A DNA stretch of 64,000 bases from Nonlabens dokdonensis DSW-6 (GCF_000332115.1 NC_020156.1:3411501-3475500); one strand, 5' to 3'; counted from the first letter of the stretch, positions 24,035-33,102 are shown. Translations and numbers: made by a program. Notes: a model not told the origin generated them from the sequence alone.

Positions 24035-26131
24035 TTATGCATGTTCTCTTATCATTTGCATCTTTTGAAGCGCAGTATCTGGACTAGATAAAGAACCCCA
24101 AGTTTGTTCCATTTGACGAATTTTATCTTCGGCGCCATTTTGTTTTAAGATGTTCAATACTGCATTGTAAGCCGAATCAAGCGCTCCAACAATCCAGCCA
24201 TGATGCACAGAACAACATTCTCCGGCAAGCAATAAAGAACCTTCAAACTCTGGTGTCAAAAGCGTAGGATACAAATTCTTGAATTGGCCTGGCTTGAATA
24301 AAGCAAAAGCTCCACCATTAGCATGATTATCCCAAAACCAAGTTTTAGTCGTTTCCTCTGGCTTGTAACCAGCAAAGAATTGGTAAATATCTATTTCTGG
24401 ATATAAGAATTGGATTCCTTTTAAACACTCATTAACACGTTCTTCATCGGTCAGAGCTCCCATGTGCTCTGCATCTTGTGCCCAGCAATAGACTTGCAAT
24501 ACACCACTTTCAGATTTATATCCATAAGAAGGATACACGATCTGTCTATTAGACCGGTCTGAAGTCCCTACTCCTAAACCAGAATCTTGTCTTTTCCCAA
24601 GAATCGCCCAAAACTGCTGTGTAAACGTGATAAATGCTTTAAAGGAAGGCATATAATTAGATTCTCTTATTGCTCTTGCTTTACTAAAAGACAATCCTTC
24701 AAAGAAATTGCTGTCTTTCTCTCCATTTAAATAAGCGCCATTAGGCAAAGTGCTGATTACATAAGGATATTGCTTTTCAATTGATTCACCTTTATGCTTG
24801 ATTCGCATATTCATGCCGCCTTGACCATTAAATAACTTTGGATCATAAGTCACTCCAGAAACACGATGATTCATATGCACACGTTCTCTTTTATAAGAAG
24901 GCTTGCCTTTGACAGGATCGCCGGCATGAGCTGGAGGAACCGTTTCTGGTGGCTCTGCAGCTGGTGTTAGATTATCCGGTGAATAGCCTTTTTTACCATT
25001 TGTTCCAGAAATCATACCTACTAAAATTTGAGCTCTATTTCCGTCGTCTGGTAAAACTCCATCTTCCAGATTCAATACTTCTTTACAAGCATCAGGAAAA
25101 TGCTGCATTCCTTTATCTAGGGTTACCATATAAATATTAGGATCTGTAGGATCGTAAGAGTTTTTACTTCCATCCCAATCATAAGTAGCCAGAATCATTT
25201 CTACAAAAGAAACCGAATACATTCCTGTTCCTACGTTCAATGTTTCTAGGTAACTCGCCACATTATAAGGTAAATGATCTGTTTTACTACCCATTGCCGG
25301 ATCATAATATTCATCCAGATCTTTTAGCTCAAAAACATTAGTCAAGTAAGCCCACATGGAATAGTTATCATAATCCATGAGCATCTTAAAACCATCAGAA
25401 AATGACTGATTGATTTTCTTAATAAATGGCTCATTGACTTTATCTAAAATTTTGTTGATAGGCAAGTAAGCTGGTCCATCCTTAGGCTTTACTGCTGTCA
25501 TCCATACTTCTGCAATGTCGCCACCTTGTTCTCTATCAAAATTGAGCGTGTCCAGCGTAGCATCTTGCGCCATGATAGGCTTTTCCATATTATTGTAACG
25601 CATGCGTTGCTCTGGTGAGCTGTAATAAAATTTTCTCCAGTTGAGCATTTTATCATTCATACCATTGCGTTGGAGCACCGCATTTACTGCAAGTGTCAAC
25701 TGTTGCACTGGTAACATATCTTCAGAAAATTGAGGGATGCGCATTCCGCCTACTTCTCCATAAAGACCGGCTTTATTTTTATCATTGGCATCATATTTTG
25801 TGGAATACCAGGTGTCAATGCGTCCTCCTACTCGATCAGATCCTTCAAAAAGTTCAAATTCGATTCCTAAGGACTGTAAAATCAATCCAGCATACAATCC
25901 TGCAAAACCACCACCTATAATTCCTACTAAAGGTTTTTGAATCGCGTCAGTTGTTATAGCTTTAGTTACTTCAGGCGCCATTTTTAAAGAACGCTGTTGC
26001 ATCAAGCTTTTTTCGTAGTCAGTACCGTAGTTTTCTATCAACCATTCTGAGAACGCTTTGCGTGCTTTCCCTGTCTTTTTACGGTCTATTTGTGACGGTT
26101 CATGTTCTGGATGAAAGGATAAATAACTCAT
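24035..26131 (-). CDS. Flavin amine oxidase, L-amino-acid-oxidase-like
   Basis: This 698-residue FAD enzyme has the dinucleotide fold VGIIGGGFAGLYAGLIL (about residues 69-85), FEGSDRVGGRIDTW and a GG-x-R motif (GEVGGMRIPQF). The closing FAD-binding segment is LLLAGECCSVHHGWIVGALD. Length and layout resemble L-amino-acid oxidases, including long fungal L-lysine oxidase-like forms, which make 2-oxo acids, ammonia and hydrogen peroxide. No signal peptide is visible. Marine bacteria use such enzymes for nitrogen gain or peroxide-based antagonism (family knowledge); the substrate here is unknown. It stands alone. Confidence 0.8.
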   Translation of the reverse strand: MSYLSFHPEHEPSQIDRKKTGKARKAFSEWLIENYGTDYEKSLMQQRSLKMAPEVTKAITTDAIQKPLVGIIGGGFAGLYAGLILQSLGIEFELFEGSDRVGGRIDTWYSTKYDANDKNKAGLYGEVGGMRIPQFSEDMLPVQQLTLAVNAVLQRNGMNDKMLNWRKFYYSSPEQRMRYNNMEKPIMAQDATLDTLNFDREQGGDIAEVWMTAVKPKDGPAYLPINKILDKVNEPFIKKINQSFSDGFKMLMDYDNYSMWAYLTNVFELKDLDEYYDPAMGSKTDHLPYNVASYLETLNVGTGMYSVSFVEMILATYDWDGSKNSYDPTDPNIYMVTLDKGMQHFPDACKEVLNLEDGVLPDDGNRAQILVGMISGTNGKKGYSPDNLTPAAEPPETVPPAHAGDPVKGKPSYKRERVHMNHRVSGVTYDPKLFNGQGGMNMRIKHKGESIEKQYPYVISTLPNGAYLNGEKDSNFFEGLSFSKARAIRESNYMPSFKAFITFTQQFWAILGKRQDSGLGVGTSDRSNRQIVYPSYGYKSESGVLQVYCWAQDAEHMGALTDEERVNECLKGIQFLYPEIDIYQFFAGYKPEETTKTWFWDNHANGGAFALFKPGQFKNLYPTLLTPEFEGSLLLAGECCSVHHGWIVGALDSAYNAVLNILKQNGAEDKIRQMEQTWGSLSSPDTALQKMQMIREHA

Positions 26132-26583
26132 ATAATTTTTTTAAAAAAGTTGGTTTAAATTGATGGGCGATCTAACAAAGTAAGACTATTACTACCTCTT
26201 ATACATGAGTATATTTCGCCATTTTATGATTGAGTATTTTTACAAGAGTTTACCTTTCAATAGGTTAAGATCTTTTGATAGTTTTCAAATTCCTCGTTTT
26301 CATAGAAATTTTGATTAGAATATCGCTTTCGCGAAAGCGGAATCACAACTACCACATTCCTCAATTCAGGCGGCATATTTTCAAACCAAATTCATATAAA
26401 GACTTGCTTACGAGCTTTCCAAACAGAATAAAGTGCATTATCCAACTTCTTTACTACTTTGATAAGATAGGTTTGCTAAATGAATTAGTGTCTTATGCTG
26501 ATTTATATGTCTTACATATGTTCATAATTTTAATTTGTTTACTAAAAAGGAAACTTTTATCTTTGAATCAAATGAGTTTTTGA
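26132..26583. other. Intergenic stretch with no supportable gene
   Basis: This 452-bp gap between the amine oxidase and the toxin gene holds one palindrome copy (26325-26338). An open frame at 26275-26583 crosses that palindrome, lacks codon structure like its neighbours and resembles no protein, so I read the stretch as non-coding. Confidence 0.6.
26325..26338. repeat. GCTTTCGCGAAAGC palindrome, copy 5 (intergenic)
   Basis: The exact core extends to 16 bp (26324-26339). It is the last copy before the accessory island; the next one is at 33.2 kb. Confidence 0.95.
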
Positions 26584-26930
26584 ATGACTGAAAAATTTAA
26601 AGTTGAGTTTTTTAAAGAAGTTTTTGATTTTCTACACCATATTTATAAAAAGCTCGGGAGAAAATCCTTTTCAATATTGACAAAGCGAAAGTTATAACCG
26701 ACAACACGCTTTTTGAAAAACTGAATTCAGATATATGGGAATTTAGGACGTTATACAATAAAAAGCAGTACCGTCTTTTTGCTTTCTGGGACAAAACGGA
26801 CAATAAAGTAACCATTGTCATTGCAACTCACGGAATTGTTAAAAAAACGCAGAAAACACCAAAAAAAGAAATTGATAAAGCGACTGAACTAATGAATAAA
26901 TATTTTGACAGTAAAAACAAGAAGCGATGA
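26584..26930 (+). pseudogene. HigB-like (Gp49 family) toxin gene with a frameshift
   Basis: The reading frame starts MTEKFKVEFFKEVFDFL and is lost after about 23 codons. Moving to the -1 frame at the A tract 26647-26651 restores AREKILFNIDKAKVITDN, EFRTLYNKKQYRLFAFW and ATHGIVKKTQKTPKKEI, the signature of the phage-derived Gp49/HigB RNase toxins that cleave ribosome-bound mRNA. One extra A would repair the whole 115-codon gene. The break sits at T-AAA-AAG, so slippage is imaginable, but a mutation or sequence error is simpler. The stop overlaps the antitoxin ATG by 3 bases (ATGA), as in working toxin-antitoxin operons. Confidence 0.78.
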
Positions 26931-27244
26931 AAACATACACACTGGAACAAGCAAAAGACAAATACATTGGAAAAAAAGGCACTAATGAAAGAAATGCCTA
27001 CGAAAATGAATTGCGACTTGACTTAATTGGTGAAGCAATTAAACAAGCTCGAAAAGAACGTAAATTGACTCAATCGCAGCTTGGAGAATTGATTGGCGTT
27101 AAAAAAGCTCAAATCTCAAAAATTGAAAATAATTTGACCGATGCAAGATTTGAAACAATTTTGAAAGTGTTCAAGGCATTAAACGCAAAAATAAATTTTA
27201 ATGTAGAATTACTGAACCAAAAAATGGACTTGGCAACCGAATAG
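26927..27244 (+). CDS. HigA-like XRE-family antitoxin
   Basis: This 105-residue protein has a clear helix-turn-helix of the Cro/C1 (XRE) type in the second half: ARKERKLTQSQLGELIGVKK, then AQISKIENNLTDARFETILK. It should neutralise the adjacent HigB-like toxin and repress their shared promoter. The toxin-first gene order is typical of the higBA layout. The antitoxin is intact although the toxin frame is broken, as often happens in decaying pairs. Confidence 0.88.
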   Translation: MKTYTLEQAKDKYIGKKGTNERNAYENELRLDLIGEAIKQARKERKLTQSQLGELIGVKKAQISKIENNLTDARFETILKVFKALNAKINFNVELLNQKMDLATE

Positions 27245-27302
27245 AAAAGCTCCATACTTCTTTACGGCAATGAGTTATTTTTACAGTCTAATATTGATTT
27301 CT

Positions 27303-27932
27303 ATGATCCCAAAGCTTCATTTTATCTCCAATGCCAAAACTGCAGCAGCACACAAAGAACACATCCAGAAAGCCTGCAGCTCTGGAATCGAAGCCGTGCA
27401 ACTGGATTTAAAACACATTGCTAAAAGCGAGCGATTACCACTAGCAGAAGAAATTCACAACATCACCTCACATTTTCAAACGCGTTTATTTATAAAAACC
27501 GATTATAAACTTGCCATACAACTAAAAGCAGATGGCGTTTTCCTAGATCAAAAAGATGCGTCTCCTACTCTAGTGCGCAAAGAACTATTAGCATGGCAAA
27601 GTCTAGGTGCTGCTGCCAGCACTTTAGAAGAATGTCAGGAATTGATAAAGAAAGAAGTCGATTACATCGCTTTAGGACCATTTAAAAGCTCACAAGCCTC
27701 TCAAAAAGCTTTAGGCATCGATGGTTTTGCTGCTATCGCAAACGCATTAGAAACTGAAACACCTTTATTAGGTTTTGGTGGGATTACTACAGAAGATGTA
27801 AATGATATTCTAAAAACTGGAGTTGCAGGAATCTTAGCCTCAAACGCCATTCTAGCCGACTTCTCTATTATCAAAGAGTTTCATAAGTTGTTAGATGCAG
27901 GAAGTAGTCTAGAGATGAAGCATAGGTTTTAG
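27303..27932 (+). CDS. Thiamine-phosphate-synthase-like protein (ThiE/TenI family)
   Basis: A protein of about 209 residues with the TIM-barrel ThiE/TenI layout: opening IPKLHFISNAKT, YIALGPFKSSQASQKALGID (the phosphate-loop region, where ThiE has GPxFxT) and LLGFGGITTEDVNDIL. ThiE joins the thiazole and pyrimidine halves of thiamine; TenI homologues act as thiazole tautomerases. Several ThiE pyrophosphate-site residues are not obvious, so the reaction is uncertain. No thi operon surrounds it. I prefer the ATG at 27303 to that at 27270. Confidence 0.72.
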   Translation: MIPKLHFISNAKTAAAHKEHIQKACSSGIEAVQLDLKHIAKSERLPLAEEIHNITSHFQTRLFIKTDYKLAIQLKADGVFLDQKDASPTLVRKELLAWQSLGAAASTLEECQELIKKEVDYIALGPFKSSQASQKALGIDGFAAIANALETETPLLGFGGITTEDVNDILKTGVAGILASNAILADFSIIKEFHKLLDAGSSLEMKHRF

Positions 27933-27941
27933 GTGCCACAA

Positions 27942-29297
27942 TTATTTTAGCACAGGAATATTTGATTCGAATACTTCCTTTATTGAATTTAATTTAGTTT
28001 TTAGATTTGGGTTTTCATCATCTATTATTAAATTAAAAGCTATTAATTCAACTAATTTCGAATTTACTGCATTTCCAAGAGCACTGAAGCAACTACCAAG
28101 ATTTTCAGGTAGTTTTATACCATTCAACGACTGAATTTTGGCTCCTTCTCTTGGAGTTATATATCTATTTTCCCATGATAAAATTGGTATCTGAGTACTA
28201 ACTGTTACCAAGGAAGGGAAAAAATCCGTTTTCTTGACTCTCACACCAGAACCTCTAAACTGAATAATATATTTTGACAAATCCCTTTCACCTCCTTTAA
28301 CATTCCATTCAAATTTTTGCCAACTTGAAACCCCCAATTTTTGTATTTTTTCAACAACTGGTGCTAATTCCTTTTCATATTTTTTATAAAAACTTCTATT
28401 ACTTCTTATATAATGCTTTTTCCAATTAGGAAATTGAATATTATGTCCCTTTTCATCCACCTGATTCTTTTTAACATAGTTAGGTAGATTTTGAAACTTC
28501 TCCTCTCTTGTCATTCCTTTTAAAGGTATACCAAACTTACCTTTACTTCTTCCCAATGCATTTGACGAAGCTCTAAATGGTATTTCTTTTTCAAATGGAT
28601 AAGTTGCTCCAAACTCCATACTCCAAATAGGAAAACTGGGAAGATTATCTTCTGGAGGAATTTTTTCAATAAATTCCTGCCACAACTTAAGAACTTCCAT
28701 TTTTTCAGATTCTAATTTAGTTGCGTTGGTTGGATTCTTTTCTAAAAAGTTAAAAATAGAATCGGTAGAGTTTGAGGATTTTGGCCATTCAAAATGGTTC
28801 AAGCCAGTTCTAGAACCAATAATAAAAATTCTTTCTCTATGTTGAGGAATGCCGTAGTTGTGTGGTGACATTATCTTATCATCGATAGTGTATCCAAGTG
28901 ATTTTTCGAGTTTGTTTTTAATATATTTCCACGTCGCAAAATTATCATGACTTTTAAGGTTTCTTACGTTTTCAAGTATAAAATACTCAGGCTTATGATA
29001 ATCTAAGATTTCAACTATTTTATCAAAGAGGTTTCCATTCTTTTTATCATTTAAACCAAATTGATCTCCGGCCTTTGAAAAAGGTTGACATGGAAATCCG
29101 GCACACAGAATATTAAATTTAGGAATTTCAGAAATTTTAATTTTAGTTATATCTCTATTCACCTCGATACTAAAATTTTCAGCATAAAGATTAGCTAAAT
29201 TTTCTTTTTTCTCACTTGCGAAAACGCATTCGTGACCTAATTTTTCCAATGCTACATGAAATCCTCCCAAACCAGCAAATAAATCTATAAACTTCAT
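27942..29297 (-). CDS. DNA (cytosine-5)-methyltransferase
   Basis: This 451-residue C5 methyltransferase has all the main motifs: I (FIDLFAGLGGFHVALEKLG), IV with the catalytic Cys (CAGFPCQPFSKAGDQFG), VI (FILENVRNL), VIII (PQHRERIFIIGSR), a target-recognition region (about residues 210-350), IX (RGSGVRVKKTDFFPSLVTVS) and X (GNAVNSKLVELIAFNL). It methylates cytosine at a specific site, probably to protect the host from the neighbouring nuclease candidate. It starts one base inside the upstream gene's stop (TAATG), so it is coupled. It is the last gene of the four-gene operon. Confidence 0.93.
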   Translation of the reverse strand: MKFIDLFAGLGGFHVALEKLGHECVFASEKKENLANLYAENFSIEVNRDITKIKISEIPKFNILCAGFPCQPFSKAGDQFGLNDKKNGNLFDKIVEILDYHKPEYFILENVRNLKSHDNFATWKYIKNKLEKSLGYTIDDKIMSPHNYGIPQHRERIFIIGSRTGLNHFEWPKSSNSTDSIFNFLEKNPTNATKLESEKMEVLKLWQEFIEKIPPEDNLPSFPIWSMEFGATYPFEKEIPFRASSNALGRSKGKFGIPLKGMTREEKFQNLPNYVKKNQVDEKGHNIQFPNWKKHYIRSNRSFYKKYEKELAPVVEKIQKLGVSSWQKFEWNVKGGERDLSKYIIQFRGSGVRVKKTDFFPSLVTVSTQIPILSWENRYITPREGAKIQSLNGIKLPENLGSCFSALGNAVNSKLVELIAFNLIIDDENPNLKTKLNSIKEVFESNIPVLK

Positions 29298-30121
29298 TAA
29301 CTTGCTATTAAGGTTAATCTTTCATTGCACCATTCAATAACATCACTACGAAGAGACGCGTCTAGTATTTCATCTTTATTGATTAAATATCTAAAAATGC
29401 GTAATCTGTCGAAGACAATCCCTCCTTCTTTACCAGTCTCGAAAAACAGTTCATCATCTACTACATGCACAAAACCAAATGCCCTTGTTGGACTGCATGC
29501 AAAACGTATATAATCTCTCCATACTTCTGGCTGTAATTCAGTAGTTTTTCCTCTCCAGTCATTTCCAGCTGCACATTGCATCAGTATCATAAGCTTATTC
29601 TTCCTGCTATCAATTTTTTTCCAACCTACTACATCTAATTTTCTATCTTTATATCTTTTAGGCAATTCTTGTATGTAATCTTCCTCAATATCTTTGCAAA
29701 TTTCTTTTACACTTACCTTTTGCGGAAAACCTACTACTTTGGCTTGACCTCCAATGTACTCTTCTAAAACCTCTTTACAGATTCGTTCAAAAATAACAGC
29801 TGTATTTTGAGTTTCCCAGCCATTCCCCTCTAGGCTTAAAATTAGCATTAAAACATATTCTGGACAATCTTTCCAATTAAAATTGGATGTTACTGAAACA
29901 CCATCAATTTCCATCGGTGTTACATCGTTGTACCTACGATTCCGGATTTTTAGTTCTCGCCACATGGAGTCAATGTAATCTTCTGTGTCTCTAAAGTAAT
30001 TATTGTTATTCAAAAAGTGATCTACCTCTGATTTAGTAATTTCTCCATTAATTGCAACACATAATTCTATCCAGTCACAAATTGCCTTTAATGAAGTGAA
30101 ATTTTTTAATTCAATCTTCAT
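29297..30121 (-). CDS. Putative PD-(D/E)XK-type restriction nuclease
   Basis: This 274-residue protein is unnamed. From about residue 108, IFERICKEVLEEYIGG places a glutamate in a helix. KDRKLDVVGWKKID then gives a conserved-looking Asp, followed by a strand with LMILMQCAAGNDWRGK. The order E, D-V-V-G-W, Q-C-A-x-G-x-x-W-x-x-K resembles Mrr-like PD-(D/E)XK nucleases in which Gln replaces the second acid; catalysis is inferred. The gene overlaps the ParB-like gene upstream by 11 bp and the methyltransferase by 1 base, which makes it the best restriction-subunit candidate. Confidence 0.6.
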   Translation of the reverse strand: MKIELKNFTSLKAICDWIELCVAINGEITKSEVDHFLNNNNYFRDTEDYIDSMWRELKIRNRRYNDVTPMEIDGVSVTSNFNWKDCPEYVLMLILSLEGNGWETQNTAVIFERICKEVLEEYIGGQAKVVGFPQKVSVKEICKDIEEDYIQELPKRYKDRKLDVVGWKKIDSRKNKLMILMQCAAGNDWRGKTTELQPEVWRDYIRFACSPTRAFGFVHVVDDELFFETGKEGGIVFDRLRIFRYLINKDEILDASLRSDVIEWCNERLTLIAS

Positions 30122-31250
30122 TTCTAAGACTATTTTTTATGGATTTAATTCTTTTTCTGATTTTACTAAAATATACTCTTCCCTCATCTGTAATACCATT
30201 GTCAACAATCAAAAGAAAAGCTTTATCCAGATACTTTATTGCATTTGCAAAATATTTATTAAGTAAAAGGTCATCGCCATCACTTCTATCATATGCTCCT
30301 TCTAAATCATTATACTCTTCTAGATATTTAGTAGCTTCTTCAAAGTTTAATACAGGACTTAGTTTATTTGTAATGTCCCTAGATTCTGTGATTACTGATA
30401 ATTTATCACCATCACCATAGATCCATCGAAAAACTCTTTTTAATTTTTTTAAATTTTCTTTGGTAATAATTTTATTTGGATCAATATCGTTCCATTTTTC
30501 AGGCAAACCAATATATCTTTTGATAGACCCTTGTCCTGTAGCTAGCATAAGAAAAGAAAAATTTTCTTTAGAATCTTGACTATCATAACTATACTCATCT
30601 TCCATAATTTCTATAAGTCTATATGATGTATAAGTTTTTCTTGCTGAATTCGAAGTATCCCCAATTCGTTTTTGAACTTCATCAATCGAAATACCATGTT
30701 GCTCTATCATTTGAGCAATATATCTAGCCTTTTCATAAGCGCCCCATTTTCTAACTGGGTTAATATGGCGTACGCCTAAATATGTAAGTACACTATCCTT
30801 ATTTGGATAAATTATTACTGGCAAAATTTCTAAATCTTCTCTGATTGCTTGGCTAGATGAAGTGTAATTTTGAAAACCACCTGAAAGAAGGAGTTTTACA
30901 GTGCTTAACCTTCTATTTCCCTCTACTACGGTAAAAGTAGTTGTATCATTTGTTATAAAATTTAAATAATCTTGATTATGTTTCAATTCATTTTCAGCAA
31001 TCGCTTCAAATTTCTTAGGTAATTTATTTGGTATTGCTACTAAAGGTTCTTCATCTAAATATCCATTAACAGACATTGACTGGGCAAGTTCCTCTAAATA
31101 ATAAGCTTTTTTTATATACTTTATTAAATCTGCCTCTGATTTACCTTGAATCTTAGATGGTAACCTAGGATTATTTGTATCTAAAAAAAGGTTTTTATAA
31201 GATACATTTAACTGAGGTCTTTTACGACCAATTCCTGGAAAATCACTCAT
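30111..31250 (-). CDS. ParB/Srx-fold protein (large)
   Basis: This 379-residue protein begins with a ParB N-terminal-like domain: LFLDTNNPRLPSK, MSVNGYLDEEPLVAI and FTVVEGNRRLSTVKLLL, where GNRRL corresponds to the nucleotide-contacting GxRR box. The middle contains a helix-turn-helix-like segment (KARYIAQMIEQHGISIDEV), and the C-terminus is helical and charged. Such proteins bind or hydrolyse nucleotides, and relatives occur in DNA modification and phage-defence loci. Here it is coupled to a nuclease candidate and a methyltransferase, so a partner or regulator role in a defence system is likely (inference). Confidence 0.75.
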   Translation of the reverse strand: MSDFPGIGRKRPQLNVSYKNLFLDTNNPRLPSKIQGKSEADLIKYIKKAYYLEELAQSMSVNGYLDEEPLVAIPNKLPKKFEAIAENELKHNQDYLNFITNDTTTFTVVEGNRRLSTVKLLLSGGFQNYTSSSQAIREDLEILPVIIYPNKDSVLTYLGVRHINPVRKWGAYEKARYIAQMIEQHGISIDEVQKRIGDTSNSARKTYTSYRLIEIMEDEYSYDSQDSKENFSFLMLATGQGSIKRYIGLPEKWNDIDPNKIITKENLKKLKRVFRWIYGDGDKLSVITESRDITNKLSPVLNFEEATKYLEEYNDLEGAYDRSDGDDLLLNKYFANAIKYLDKAFLLIVDNGITDEGRVYFSKIRKRIKSIKNSLRNED

Positions 31251-31344
31251 TATAGTTGGTATTTCTTTTTATTTTAAAATCAAATATATAATTTATTATA
31301 TCTCGTCTAAGATATTTTTCAATAATTATGCATTAGTTTATCTC

Positions 31345-31803
31345 TTACTTTAAATGTTCTAATCTCTCAATATTGAAAGATTTATGAACTGCAACTGGAA
31401 TCATTTCTGCTCCAGTAAGATAGGCGGCAATTGTTCTATGTCGACCATCAATAATCCTGATCTTTTCTTCGTTATTTGCTAATGAGATAATAGGTGGATC
31501 AATGAATAAACCAATTTTCCATCTTTCAATTATTTCTACATATCTAAAATCATTTATATCATCCGTTATTAGTTTGTTTGGGTTTAGTTCAATAAAATTC
31601 GTTGATGAGATTAATTTGGGTAAGTTAAGTTGTATTATTACATAATCGCTATCTGGAAAAAATTTAGGGTCAGTACATTTAAGATGATTTTTTCCAAAAG
31701 CCCACTTGGGGCTAATTCTAGACAAATCATCCTTAGTCAACTCTTTGATCCTATTATATCTATCCTGATCATCTTGTTCATATTCATTTAAATCAATTTT
31801 CAT
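31345..31803 (-). CDS. ParB-like nuclease-domain protein (small)
   Basis: This 152-residue protein has a single ParB/Srx-type core. RWKIGLFIDPPIISL is followed by IRIIDGRHRTIAAYLTGAEM and PVAVHKSF; the DGRHR box corresponds to the conserved nucleotide-binding motif. It is much shorter than partition ParB proteins and lacks a helix-turn-helix. It is the first gene of the leftward four-gene unit, 94 bp before the larger ParB-like gene. The two paralogues may work as a pair. The function is unknown. Confidence 0.7.
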   Translation of the reverse strand: MKIDLNEYEQDDQDRYNRIKELTKDDLSRISPKWAFGKNHLKCTDPKFFPDSDYVIIQLNLPKLISSTNFIELNPNKLITDDINDFRYVEIIERWKIGLFIDPPIISLANNEEKIRIIDGRHRTIAAYLTGAEMIPVAVHKSFNIERLEHLK

Positions 31804-32108
31804 GCATTCATATTCTATAATTTGTAAGTTATGAAATAGTTTATAATTTTATTAAAAAAGATTAATCTTGTCAACTACAATGATCAGTTATTTTTGAATA
31901 TTTAATAAAATCGACAATTACGCAGCCTTAAATTAAACTTAAATAGAATATCATTTGTTCGTTTGACCTGTGATCTAATTATTAAATAACGATAGTAAAA
32001 ACAGAAACCTACTCGAACCCCAAAACCTCCATTGTGAATATCTCTACTAAAAAACTTTAAAACCACCACCACTTTCCCTTTACATTTACCGTCCTAAAAA
32101 ATAAAACG
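31804..32108. other. Divergent intergenic region
   Basis: This 305-bp AT-rich gap lies between the defence-like operon (leftward) and DUF4494 (rightward). It should contain the promoters of both, but I see no convincing box, repeat or RNA gene. Confidence 0.5.
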
Positions 32109-32675
32109 ATGAGCGCAACCTGGTATGAGTGTAAAGTAAAATATAGAAAATTTGATGAGGCAAGCGGTACTCATAAAATCAAAACAGAACCTTTCTTAGT
32201 AGATGCGATTTCTTATACAGAGGCCGAAAGTAGAATCACGCAAGAAATGGCAGCCTACTTGCCAGACGATGAGGAAATTAAAATAACCAATATCAAAGTA
32301 GCCAACTTTGCTGAGATCCATCCTTTTGAGAATACAGATCGATGGTTCAAATCTCGTGTGTCTTTGATTGCCTTTGACGAAGAAAGCGGCAAAGAACGTA
32401 AGACCAATATGTACTTGCTCGTTCAGGCAAACGATGTTAAAGAAGCCTTTGATAACACGGTAAGCACCATGAAGGACACGATGGGAGAATACACCATTCC
32501 TGCCATTGCAGAGTCTCCTATTGTGGATGTATTCCCATATTTTACTGGCGAAGAAGAAGATATGGAACGTTTAAAATCTTTTGTAGCGATCAAGGATTCT
32601 GTTCCTACTCGCAACGATATGGATGATCAACTGGAGCAAGAAGACGTTCTAGCGCACGCTATGGAAGAAGAATAG
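32109..32675 (+). CDS. DUF4494 family protein
   Basis: This 188-residue soluble protein matches DUF4494, a Bacteroidota family of unknown role. The marks are TWYECKVKYRKFDEASG, FLVDAISYTEAESRI and the repeated-looking second half RWFKSRVSLIAFDEESGKE, so two related beta-alpha halves are likely. The C-terminus is very acidic. It marks the return to core genome after the island. Confidence 0.85.
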   Translation: MSATWYECKVKYRKFDEASGTHKIKTEPFLVDAISYTEAESRITQEMAAYLPDDEEIKITNIKVANFAEIHPFENTDRWFKSRVSLIAFDEESGKERKTNMYLLVQANDVKEAFDNTVSTMKDTMGEYTIPAIAESPIVDVFPYFTGEEEDMERLKSFVAIKDSVPTRNDMDDQLEQEDVLAHAMEEE

Positions 32676-32783
32676 CGGGAACAGGTCTATAAATACAAAA
32701 CTCTTGTTAACTCTTGTTGTGATTACGTTAATTGGACGCTTTTTTCTACTGTGTTGTTTATCTTTAAGAAAAACACAAAGAAA

Positions 32784-33083
32784 ATGAAGAAAGATAACAG
32801 CACAAACGACAAAGATTTAAAGTACAATCCTGAAATTACAAAGGAAGATAAAGACTTGCTGAGACAAGATAATGCGCATTTACACAGCGATGCCAGCTCT
32901 GACGAGTTGCTGAGAAACCGAAAAGACAAAGTTGATTTTGCTGGTAAAGACCTTGATATTCCTGGAAGAAATGAAGCCAAAAAAGGAAATGGTCCTAACG
33001 GCCTAAATGACGAGGAGAATAAAATCCACAGTCAAGGCGGCGAGCGCAACAACAACCTAGAACGCAACGACGCGTCTAGATAG
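32784..33083 (+). CDS. Small hydrophilic, probably disordered protein
   Basis: This 99-residue protein is rich in Asp, Lys, Asn and Glu, has no hydrophobic core and includes short motifs such as DLDIPGRNEAKKGNG and GGERNNN. The composition resembles stress-associated disordered proteins in Bacteroidota. I chose the ATG at 32784, since the upstream part of the frame is hydrophobic and unlike the rest. A hairpin with a T tract follows about 20 bases downstream. Confidence 0.6.
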   Translation: MKKDNSTNDKDLKYNPEITKEDKDLLRQDNAHLHSDASSDELLRNRKDKVDFAGKDLDIPGRNEAKKGNGPNGLNDEENKIHSQGGERNNNLERNDASR

Positions 33084-33102
33084 ACCAATTCTTACGAATT
33101 TA

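Noticed and set aside
26275..26583. Open frame of 102 codons before the toxin gene
   Set aside because: It also crosses a palindrome copy, is Phe/Ile/Leu-rich by AT composition alone and has no recognisable feature.
26647..26652. Programmed -1 frameshifting as the main explanation for the toxin gene
   Set aside because: The site is T-AAA-AAG rather than the efficient A-AAA-AAG, and no stimulatory stem is evident; a lost A is the simpler reading, though slippage is kept as an alternative.
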